The notes under the pieces were generated by a model. It worked only from the letters and a program-made list of their open reading frames with translations, did no database searches and was not told the DNA's origin. A stretch of 64,000 nucleotides of DNA from NCBI RefSeq assembly GCF_900476045.1, contig NZ_LS483440.1, positions 682,001-746,000 of the forward strand, in the 5' to 3' direction. How positions within the stretch are numbered: position 1 is the first letter of the stretch; every line of letters starts with the position of its first letter. The DNA comes from Gemella morbillorum. Its GTDB lineage: Bacteria > Bacillota > Bacilli > Staphylococcales > Gemellaceae. Made by a program: the position numbers and the translations under genes. Shown here piece by piece: positions 46,954 to 55,900 of this stretch.

Positions 46954-47545
46954 TGTTTTAGTTTTTAAATTTAATATATCTTTTTCTAAACATATTATCT
47001 ATTGGCATTGTACAGAATGCTAGTGTATGAAATTGAGTATAAATTTTATAGGATAAAATAAAAAAGACGATTATTATATCCATAATTAAGCTATTTATTA
47101 TAAAAAATAATAATGGCACTATTATAACACATTTATAAATTTTGTATTATATAAATTAATACAAATTTGAAAAAAAATAAGGGATAAATATTAAAATTAG
47201 TAGAAATTAATTTTTATATAATTTTCTAAAAAGTTATTAAAAGGGTGTTTAACTAAAAATAAATTTGTATATATCTGATTTGCAAATATAGTTATAACAA
47301 TTACTTTGTTATGAAAAGCATCTGTTTTTCATCATTCTTTTCATTAAGAAAATTAAATAAAATTAATTATTAAAATATAGTAAAATAAAGGCTGAATCCT
47401 TATAATACAGCGTGTTTAAAAATTGTGAAATGGTATTTAATCATAGAAAATACTTTCAATAAGACTTTCATTCGAAAACCGCTTTCATTATGAAACGATG
47501 TATGTTATGATAATAGTACAGAAAAAAAATTAGGAGGTTAGGGAA
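46954..47545. other. 590-base AT-rich spacer before ald
   Basis: No gene is recognisable in either strand. Near the ald end, CTTTCA occurs three times (47453, 47465, 47482) and GAAAACCGCTTTCA at 47474-47487 keeps the AANCGNTNWCA part of a CcpA cre site. A TATGAT -10-like string lies near 47505. The rest shows only low-complexity A/T. Confidence 0.45.
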
Positions 47546-48661
47546 ATGATAATCGGAGTACCAACAGAAATAAAAAATAATGAAAGTAGGGTTTCAGCAA
47601 TTCCGGGAGTTGTTGCTGAATTAGTGCACGATGGGCACACTGTATACGTGGAAAAAGGAGCAGGGCTTGCTTCTGGTATTTCAGATGCTGAATATGAAAA
47701 AGTAGGAGCTGTTTTATTAGATAAAGCAGAAGACGTATGGAATAAATCAGACTTAATTTACAAAGTTAAAGAACCAATTCCATCTGAGTATAAATATTTT
47801 AGAAAAGGGTTAATTATTTATACATATTTACACTTAGCTGCTGCCGAAGAATTAACAAAAGCAATGGTAGAAACAGGAACTATCGGTATTGCATTTGAAA
47901 CAGTTAAAGTTGGTAGAACATTACCATTATTAAGACCTATGAGTGAAATTGCAGGACGTATGGCTATTCAAGAAGGTACTAGATTCTTATCTAAAGTACA
48001 AGGTGGTAAAGGTAAATTATTACAAGGTGTTCCAGGAGTTCAACCAGGACATGTTGTAGTTATTGGGGCCGGTGTAGCAGGAACAGCTGCGGCTACTGCA
48101 GCATCTGGATTAGGTGCTCGTGTAACTATGTTAGATGTAAACTTAGATCGTTTAACTGAATTATCACATATCTTTGGTGGTAAAGTAGAAACAGTTTACT
48201 CAAACAAATTAAACATTGCTAATGCAATTAAAACAGCTGATTTAGTAGTAAGTACAGTATTAATTCCAGGAGCAAAAGCACCTAAACTTGTAACTAAAGA
48301 AATGATTAAAGATATGCCAGATGGTGGTGTTATCGTGGACGTAGCAATTGACCAAGGTGGTACAACTGAATATACAGAAGGCCGTCCAACAAGCCACGAC
48401 AACCCAATCTTCGTAGAAGAAGGAGTTCTTCACTACTCTGTAGCTAATATCCCAGGAGCAGTAGCACAAACAGCTACTTTCGCATTATGTAATGCTACTG
48501 CAAAATATGTTAAAGTTATCGCTAATTTAGGTGTTAAAGAAGCTGTTGCTAGATTCCCAGAATTAGTACCTGGTATTAACGTAGCTAACGGAAAAGTTAC
48601 ATTCAAAGCTATTGCAGATGACTTAGGATATGAATATACTCCAGTAGAAGAAGCTTTATAG
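47546..48661 (+). CDS. ald: Alanine dehydrogenase
   Basis: 371 residues, standard length. MIIGVPTEIKNNESRVSAIP, catalytic K75 (YKVKEP) and H96 (YLHLAAAEEL), NAD-binding VVIGAGVAGTAAATAASGLGARV, and PGAVAQTATFALCNATAKY. It oxidatively deaminates L-alanine to pyruvate and ammonia with NAD+. An amino-acid permease gene follows after a terminator, which suggests linked alanine use. TTAGGAGG precedes the ATG. Confidence 0.97.
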   Translation: MIIGVPTEIKNNESRVSAIPGVVAELVHDGHTVYVEKGAGLASGISDAEYEKVGAVLLDKAEDVWNKSDLIYKVKEPIPSEYKYFRKGLIIYTYLHLAAAEELTKAMVETGTIGIAFETVKVGRTLPLLRPMSEIAGRMAIQEGTRFLSKVQGGKGKLLQGVPGVQPGHVVVIGAGVAGTAAATAASGLGARVTMLDVNLDRLTELSHIFGGKVETVYSNKLNIANAIKTADLVVSTVLIPGAKAPKLVTKEMIKDMPDGGVIVDVAIDQGGTTEYTEGRPTSHDNPIFVEEGVLHYSVANIPGAVAQTATFALCNATAKYVKVIANLGVKEAVARFPELVPGINVANGKVTFKAIADDLGYEYTPVEEAL

Positions 48662-48700
48662 GATTATATAATATAAACAAACATAAATAGTTATGTTATT

Positions 48701-48746
48701 GAGGAAGTAGAAAATAGTCTCTATGGTTTATCTACTTCCTCTTTTA
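48701..48746 (+). terminator. Terminator of ald
   Basis: GAGGAAGTAGA pairs with TCTACTTCCTC, followed by TTTTA. Confidence 0.85.
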
Positions 48747-48928
48747 AAGTGTCAATTACATTAGGGATATATAAAATATTTTTAACACTTTATTAATATA
48801 TTTATTATTTACTATATAAAATGTCTATAGTATAAAACTCACTTTTGGTGTATAATATATAATTATGTTATAATATATAAATAGCATTAATAGTGAATAA
48901 TATTTATTAATACATTGAGGAGGACATC

Positions 48929-50299
48929 ATGAATATTTTTAGAAAAAAATCAATTGAATCGATATTAGCTGAATCAAGAAATAAAACGTTAACTCCAACG
49001 ATGAAAACTATGGATTTGGTTCTATTTGGTATTGGAGCCATTATAGGTTCGGGAATTTTGGTATTAACAGGGAAAGCTTCATCAGAAGCAGGACCAGCCG
49101 TGATATTTTCATTTTTAATCGCAGGGTTAGCGTGTTGTTTAGCGGCCCTATGCTATGCGGAATTAGCTTCTACAATTCCATCTAGTGGTAGTACATATAC
49201 TTATCTTTATGTGTCAGTAGGTGAAATAGTTGCTTATGCTATTGGTTGGGTACTTATTGGTGGATATGTTCTTACTGCGGCAACAATCGCTAATGGATGG
49301 TCTAGTTATTTCTCTCGCCTATTAGCGGGATTAGGATTAAATCTTCCGAAGGAAATTTATACTTTACCTTCAGCAGGAGGATATGGTAATATTCCAGCGG
49401 TAATAGTTGTATTATTAATTACATTTATTCTGTCAAAAGGAACATCTAGTAGTAAACTTGTAAATAACCTAATGGTAGTTGCTAAAGTGGGGATAGTAAT
49501 TTTATTTATAGTTGTAGGATCATTTTATGTTGAACCTACTAATTGGACAAATAACTTTGCTCCAACTGGATTTTCTGGTGTAATGCTTGCAGCAACTACG
49601 GTATTCTTTGCATATCTTGGATTTGATGCTATTTCTACATCAGCAGAAGAAACTATTAATCCTGAAAAAGCATTACCAAAAGCTATCATTATAACTATGA
49701 TTGTTTGTACTGCATTCTATATCTTAGTATGTTTAGTATTAACAGGTGTTGTTGAATATTCTAGATTAGGAACAGGGGATGCTCTTGCATTCGTACTGGA
49801 GGAAGTTGGTCAAAATAGAGTAGCAGGTATTGTTTCACTTGGAGCAGTAATTGGATTAATGGCAGGTATTCTATCATTCATTTATGCAGGTATTCGTATT
49901 ACTTATACAATCGCACGTGATGGTTTACTACCAAACAACCTTACAAAAGTTAACAAGAGCCATGTTCCAGGAACTGTAACATGGGGATTAGGAATAACAA
50001 CAGCGATCCTAGCCGGATTCCTACCATTAGGACAATTAGCTGACTTAGCTAACGTGGCTTCTATTATAGCATTTGCTTTAGTAAGTTATACAACAATTGT
50101 ATTCTACAAAAAATATCCAGATTTAAAACGTGGATTCAAAGTTCCAGGAATGCCAGTATTACCTATGATATCAATAGTACTATTCGCAGCATTATTATAC
50201 AGTATTAAATTAACAACATGGATTATCTTCATCGTTTGGGTAATTATAGGTATAGTTGTGTACTTTGCTTTCTCATATAAGAATAGTAAATTAAAATAA
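48929..50299 (+). CDS. APC-family amino acid permease
   Basis: 456 residues with 12 predicted helices. The first-helix motif GIGAIIGSGILVLTG and the FFAYLGFDAISTSAEE segment mark the cationic amino acid transporter-like (YfnA) branch of the APC superfamily. A proton symporter for amino acids is likely. The substrate is unknown; the preceding ald gene makes alanine a candidate. TGAGGAGG precedes the ATG. Confidence 0.9.
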   Translation: MNIFRKKSIESILAESRNKTLTPTMKTMDLVLFGIGAIIGSGILVLTGKASSEAGPAVIFSFLIAGLACCLAALCYAELASTIPSSGSTYTYLYVSVGEIVAYAIGWVLIGGYVLTAATIANGWSSYFSRLLAGLGLNLPKEIYTLPSAGGYGNIPAVIVVLLITFILSKGTSSSKLVNNLMVVAKVGIVILFIVVGSFYVEPTNWTNNFAPTGFSGVMLAATTVFFAYLGFDAISTSAEETINPEKALPKAIIITMIVCTAFYILVCLVLTGVVEYSRLGTGDALAFVLEEVGQNRVAGIVSLGAVIGLMAGILSFIYAGIRITYTIARDGLLPNNLTKVNKSHVPGTVTWGLGITTAILAGFLPLGQLADLANVASIIAFALVSYTTIVFYKKYPDLKRGFKVPGMPVLPMISIVLFAALLYSIKLTTWIIFIVWVIIGIVVYFAFSYKNSKLK

Positions 50300-50311
50300 G
50301 TAAATAGAAGA

Positions 50312-50344
50312 ACGACTACAAGTTAAATTGTAGTCGTTTTTTTA
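50312..50344 (+). terminator. Terminator of the permease gene
   Basis: ACGACTACAA pairs with TTGTAGTCGT, followed by seven T. Confidence 0.9.
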
Positions 50345-50367
50345 ATACTTAAAATATGCTTTTAAAG

Positions 50368-50910
50368 TTATGACCATAGATTTCTCTTGTTACTTTTTGC
50401 TATATTTTGAGCTTTTTTAAAAGTTTTCAAGTATCTGGTATCAGGTTCTTTAACATATTTTATTTCAGCTAAACCAGCTATAAGTAGCTGTTCTTGAACG
50501 GATTTACCATTAGCATACACATAGCAGAGGGCTCGATGATATTTATCTTCTTTTTGATACACATCAAATTCTAACTCTATATTTTTAGCTTTTTTTAGGA
50601 TTTCTCCATTTAATTCACTTGCTTCTGGTCCATATTTTTGAACGGAGACTCCAGGTTTTACAGTTTCAGGAGTATCGACAAGTAAGTACCGAACTTTTAA
50701 CTGTTTATTATTAAACAGCACTACAATAGTATCTCCATCAACTTTTTCTACTAATTTTACAGGATAACGTGTAGTATCCCCTTTTATTTGTATACCATTT
50801 ATATTAACTATATTATATTTTTCTTGTTTATAGTTGAATATAGCAATTAGACTAGATAGTAAAATTGTAAAACTAATAAAACAGATTATAAAGACTTTCT
50901 TTTTATTCAT
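50368..50910 (-). CDS. Thermonuclease family protein (SNase domain)
   Basis: 180 residues. An N-terminal hydrophobic segment (6-24) acts as signal or anchor. The SNase OB-fold follows with VEKVDGDTIVV (calcium Asp), VRYLLVDTPET (Arg and catalytic Glu) and DKYHRALCYVY (second Arg), so all catalytic residues are present. It is a secreted or surface Ca2+-dependent nuclease. It faces the permease gene. GGGAGTATATATC precedes the ATG. Confidence 0.9.
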   Translation of the reverse strand: MNKKKVFIICFISFTILLSSLIAIFNYKQEKYNIVNINGIQIKGDTTRYPVKLVEKVDGDTIVVLFNNKQLKVRYLLVDTPETVKPGVSVQKYGPEASELNGEILKKAKNIELEFDVYQKEDKYHRALCYVYANGKSVQEQLLIAGLAEIKYVKEPDTRYLKTFKKAQNIAKSNKRNLWS

Positions 50911-51239
50911 GATATATACTCCCTTTATTTCTTACTTTAAGTTTAACATGTATTTTTATAATTTGAAAGATATAATATCATTGATACTATTTAGAAAACT
51001 AAGTATTAATAAAAAAATTTAATCCTTAATTAATTTTATTTTAGTATTGAATTATCCAAAAAAATTATAGACTTATTATAAAAAAATATTGAAATATAAT
51101 TTTAAATAATAAATCCTATTATTAGTAAAAACATGAAATAATTAGAAAAAAAATAAAGTTGAAGAATTATTTTTAGTATAGAAAAATTTTAAAATAAAAT
51201 GATATTTGAGTTAGATGTTAAAGAGTCAAACAGAATTAT
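50911..51239. other. AT-rich spacer between nuclease and aldehyde dehydrogenase genes
   Basis: I see no gene in these 330 bases. It must contain the divergent promoters of the nuclease and aldehyde dehydrogenase genes. Confidence 0.45.
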
Positions 51240-51253
51240 TGTAAACGTTAACT
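51240..51253 (+). promoter_or_regulatory. CcpA cre-like site upstream of aldehyde dehydrogenase
   Basis: TGTAAACGTTAACT matches TGWAANCGNTNWCA at 13 of 14 positions. It lies 45 bases before the start codon, where binding would block transcription. Carbon catabolite repression is inferred. Confidence 0.65.
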
Positions 51254-51297
51254 CTAGATGGTAGTATATATATAAACCAAAAAAAGGAGAAAACAAT

Positions 51298-52776
51298 ATG
51301 ATAAAATTAAAAAAAGATAATTTTAAAATGTTTATAAACGGAGAGTGGGTAAATGCAGAAGATAAAGCTATCCTTGAAGCATATAATCCAGCTAATTCAG
51401 AATATTTAGCAAATTTTCCAGATGCAAGCGAAAGTGATGTAAATAAGGCTGTAGATGCTGCCAGGGAGGCATTTAAAGCTTGGAGAAAAACAACAGTAAG
51501 TGAACGTGCTACTATTTTAAATAAAATAGCAGATATTATAGATGAAAACACAGAACTTTTAGCTACTACTGAAAGTCTAGATAATGGTAAACCAATACGC
51601 GAAACTATGGCAGTAGATGTACCGCTTAGTGCTAAACACTTTAGATACTTTGCAGGATGTATTCTAGCAGATGAAGGACAAGCAACAGTCTTAGAAGAAA
51701 AATTTTTAAGTATAGTATTAAGAGAACCTATTGGGGTAGTTGGACAAATAATTCCTTGGAACTTTCCATTTTTAATGGCAGCTTGGAAACTTGCACCAGC
51801 TTTAGCAGCAGGAAATACTATTGTTATAAAACCATCTAGCTTAACATCATTAAGTTTATTAACATTTGTAGAGTTAATCCAAGATGTACTTCCTAAAGGG
51901 GTTTTAAATGTTGTTACAGGACGTGGAAGTAAATCGGGAGAATTCTTAAAAAATCATACAGGATTAGATAAACTAGCGTTTACTGGTTCTACAGAAGTTG
52001 GAAGAAAAATCGCTATAGCAGCAGCAGAAAAACTAATTCCTGCTACTTTAGAATTAGGAGGAAAATCTGCAAATATAGTATTAGATGATGCGGATATAGA
52101 AAAAGCCCTTGATGGAGCGCAATTAGGTATTCTATTTAACCAAGGTCAAGTATGTTGCGCAGGATCTAGAATTTTTGTTCAAGAAGGAATTTACGATGAA
52201 TTTGTTGAAAAAATTAAAGAACGTTTCAATAAATTAAAAATTGGTGATCCATTAAATCCAGAAACACAAATGGGAAGCCAAATTGATGAAAAACAAGCAG
52301 AAAAAATTATTAAATACATTGAGATTGCTAAAAAAGAAGGTGGAGAAGTACTCGTTGGGGGAGAACGATATACAGAAAATGGTTGTGACAAAGGAGCATT
52401 TGTTAAACCAACACTTATAACAGGTGTACACAATGGATGCCGTATATCTCAAGAAGAAGTATTTGGACCAGTATCAGTTGTGATTAAATTTAAAAATGAT
52501 GAAGAAGTTATTGAACAAGCAAATGACAGTGAATATGGTCTTGCAGGAGCGGTCTTCTCTAAAAATATTACAAGAGCATTAAATATCGCACGTAAAGTAG
52601 AAACAGGAAGAGTGTGGGTAAATACTTATAATCAAATTCCTGAGCACGCTCCATTCGGTGGATATAAAAAATCTGGTATAGGACGAGAAACTCACAAAGT
52701 AATTTTAGAACATTATTCACAAATGAAAAATATTTTAATTGATTTAACTGATGATGTTTCAGGATTCTATAATTAA
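51298..52776 (+). CDS. NAD(P)-dependent aldehyde dehydrogenase
   Basis: 492 residues. Cofactor-binding IIPWNFPFLMAAWKLAPALAAGNT, the general-base Glu in LELGGKSANIV, and the nucleophilic cysteine in NQGQVCCAGSRIF. Its closest look is the AldA/acetaldehyde-type class. It converts aldehydes to acids with NAD(P). AAAGGAG precedes the ATG. A cre-like site upstream suggests repression by preferred sugars. It is followed by the cas9 locus on the same strand, separated by a terminator-like inverted repeat. Confidence 0.93.
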   Translation: MIKLKKDNFKMFINGEWVNAEDKAILEAYNPANSEYLANFPDASESDVNKAVDAAREAFKAWRKTTVSERATILNKIADIIDENTELLATTESLDNGKPIRETMAVDVPLSAKHFRYFAGCILADEGQATVLEEKFLSIVLREPIGVVGQIIPWNFPFLMAAWKLAPALAAGNTIVIKPSSLTSLSLLTFVELIQDVLPKGVLNVVTGRGSKSGEFLKNHTGLDKLAFTGSTEVGRKIAIAAAEKLIPATLELGGKSANIVLDDADIEKALDGAQLGILFNQGQVCCAGSRIFVQEGIYDEFVEKIKERFNKLKIGDPLNPETQMGSQIDEKQAEKIIKYIEIAKKEGGEVLVGGERYTENGCDKGAFVKPTLITGVHNGCRISQEEVFGPVSVVIKFKNDEEVIEQANDSEYGLAGAVFSKNITRALNIARKVETGRVWVNTYNQIPEHAPFGGYKKSGIGRETHKVILEHYSQMKNILIDLTDDVSGFYN

Positions 52777-52805
52777 TAAAATCATAAAATAAAGCGTAAA
52801 TTTAT

Positions 52806-52884
52806 AATAATCCATAAAAATAGATACACGACATAATACATTATTGTTATGCGATATCATAATTTTATGGATTATTGTTTTTTA
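52806..52884 (+). terminator. Terminator-like inverted repeat upstream of cas9
   Basis: A perfect 14-base inverted repeat, AATAATCCATAAAA (52806-52819) and TTTTATGGATTATT (52863-52876), encloses a smaller CATAA/TTATG stem. GTTTTTTAT follows. It probably ends the aldehyde dehydrogenase transcript. The long arms and loop are unusual. Confidence 0.6.
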
Positions 52885-52965
52885 TATGATAAAATTTGTA
52901 TAATTATTTAACAAAATATGCTAAAATAATAAGTAATATCCTTATCAAGCTAAAGGAAGAGAAAA

Positions 52966-55900
52966 ATGAAAAATATAACATGGTATTTAGGACTAGAAGT
53001 TGGGCCGACAAGTATAGGATGGGCGGCCACAGACAGCAATTATAAATTGTTGAGAAAAAATAAAAAGAGATTATGGGGAGCTCGTTTGTTTGAAGAAGCA
53101 AAAACTGCTGCTGATAGACGATCATTTAGAGCTGGTCGCAGACGCTTGGCAAGAAGGAAATGGCGAATTAATTTACTACAAGAACTTTTTGTTAAAGAAA
53201 TTTCTAAAAATGATCCTAATTTCTTCTTAAGACTAAAAGAAAGTAAATATAATTTCGAAGATAAGAGTTTAATGAATGAATATATACTTTTTAATGATAA
53301 AGATTATACAGATAAGGACTATTATAAAGAGTATCCAACCATTTATCATCTTCGTTCAAGTCTTATGACAGAGGAAAATCCAGATATAAGAAAAGTATAT
53401 TTGGCAATACATAGTATGCTAAAAAACCGTGGGCATTTTTTGCTTCAAGGTCAAAGTTTTAGCGATAGCAATATTGATAGTGTAATTAAAGAACTATTGG
53501 ATTTAAGTATAGTTAAGACTAATATTGAAGTTACTGATGAAGTTATACAAAGTTTGAAAGAAATTGCTTTACAAAAGAAAAATTTATCAGATAAAAACAA
53601 TGATGTAAAAAAACTTTATCCAAAAGAAAAACAACTTCAAGAGATTTTTAAATTAGTTTTTGGTGGTAAAACATCACTAGATAAACTATATGATATAGAA
53701 GAATATAAAGAATTAGATAATAGTGTAAAAAGTATTTCATTTAAAGAAAAAGTCTATGAAGAAGTACGCCCGGATTATGAACAAATCTTATCAAATTATA
53801 TAGAGTTGCTAGATTTAGCAAAATTAGTATATGATAGTATAGTTTTAGCTGATATAAAAAAAGAAGGGAAAACAATATCAGAATCAAAAGTAGAATTATA
53901 TAATAAACATAAAGATGATTTAGTAAATCTAAAAAAATTAGTAAAAACTGATAGCAAATTGTCCGAGGATAAGAAAAAAGAAGTTTATTTTGAAATTTTT
54001 AAAGAAGATAAGGAAAAAGGAACAAACTATGTAAATTATACACATAGAAGCCAAGAAGGAAAAAGTTGCTCATATGAGGATTTCAAGAAATTCTTGAAAA
54101 AAGAATTAGAAAAATTAGAAGATAGCCCTACTAAAACTACAATTTTAGAAGAACTTGACTTAGAAACTTTTTTACCACTACAAAGAACAAAAGATAATTC
54201 GGTAGTTCCTTATCAAATACATAAAGAAGAACTTGTGAAAATTTTAGATAATGCAACTAAATACCATAGCTTTTTAGATGAAAAAGATGGTAGTGGCTAC
54301 AGTACACGAGAAAAAGTTGTTCAATTATTCGAATTTAGAATACCATATTATATAGGACCGTTGAATACACATCATAATACGGAAAATGGAGGATATTCAT
54401 GGGCAATCCGTAAGAAAGGTATGGAGAGCGTACCAGTAACTCCGTGGAATTTCAAAGATGTGATAGATGAAAGTGCCAGCACAGAGGCGTTTGTTAATAA
54501 CCTAACAAACAAGTGTACTTATCTTTCCGGAGAAGATGTTCTTCCAAAAAATTCATTATTGTATTCTGAATATGCTTTACTAAATGAACTAAATGCGCTT
54601 AGATATGAAGGAAATAGAATCAGTGTAGAAGCACGTGATATTATAGTAACAAAGCTATTCAAAGAACAAGGAAAAAAAGTTACTAAAAAAACTATAAAAG
54701 AACTTTTGAAAACTGAAGGATTTATTGATGGTAAGGGAGAAATTGCAGGAATAGATAATATTGTGAAAAATGACCTGAAATCATATCATGATTTCAAAAA
54801 AATTCTTGGGGATAAATTTGACAAAGAACGTGTAGAAAATATTATTTTGTGGATTACATTGTATGGAGAATCACGCAAGCTAATAAAAGAAAAAATAATA
54901 AAAGTTTATGGGGATTTTTATACAGTTGATGAAATAGAAAAAATGTCACGCTTAACTTATAAAGATTGGGGAACTTTAAGTAGAAAACTTTTAACAGGAT
55001 TAGTAAGTGAAAAATTATATAATGAAGAAACAGGTGAATGTTTAAATATAATAGGAGCTATGAGACAAAGTACAATTCTTTTTATGGAATTGTTGGCTGA
55101 TAAGTTCGATTATATGAGCAAAATCAAAAATCATAATAAAGAAAATAAAGATGATATAACTGAAATAACTCCAGACATTTTAGAAAATCTTTATGCAAGC
55201 CCATCTGTTAAACGTTCAATTTGGCAAACAGTTAGGATAGTAGAAGAATTAAAAACTATAATTGGCTGTGCACCTACTAAAATCTTTGTTGAAACAACAA
55301 AGAGAAGTAATGCTCCTTATAAAGTACCAACTCTAAATCGAAATGATTTAGTCGTTAAGTACAAATGTATAAAAGAGCAAGAAATTTTTGAATTAGAAAA
55401 AGAAATAAATAACTCATTAGATTTTACTCTTAATAAAAACAGGTTGATTAATGAAGAAGCTTCAAAACTTAAAGCAACGAAATTATATTTATATTATACA
55501 CAATTAGGCCGTTGTATGTATACTGGTAAAAAAATAGACCTAGGTGAATTATTTGATAATAATAAATATGATATAGATCATATTTATCCGCAAAGCAAAG
55601 TGAAGGACGGTAGTTTTAATAATATAGTTTTAGTAACCAAAGCTAGTAATGAGATGAAAGCAGATGTATTTCCTCTCAAAAGCAAGTTCCAAACAAAAGA
55701 AAACAAGAGACTTTGGCGCTTCTTAAAAGAGAAAAAATTAATAACCGAAGAAAAATATAATCGCTTAGTAAGAACAGAAGAATTTAGTGATGATGAATTA
55801 ACAGGATTTATCAAACGTCAATTTGGAGAAACATCACAAACGATAAAAGTAATGTCAAATATTTTAGGAGAATTAAATCCAAAAACTACTGTTTGTTATT

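Noticed and set aside
46954-47545. Hidden gene or riboswitch in the longest spacer
   Set aside because: No sustained reading frame with an RBS and no stable fold could be made out by eye.
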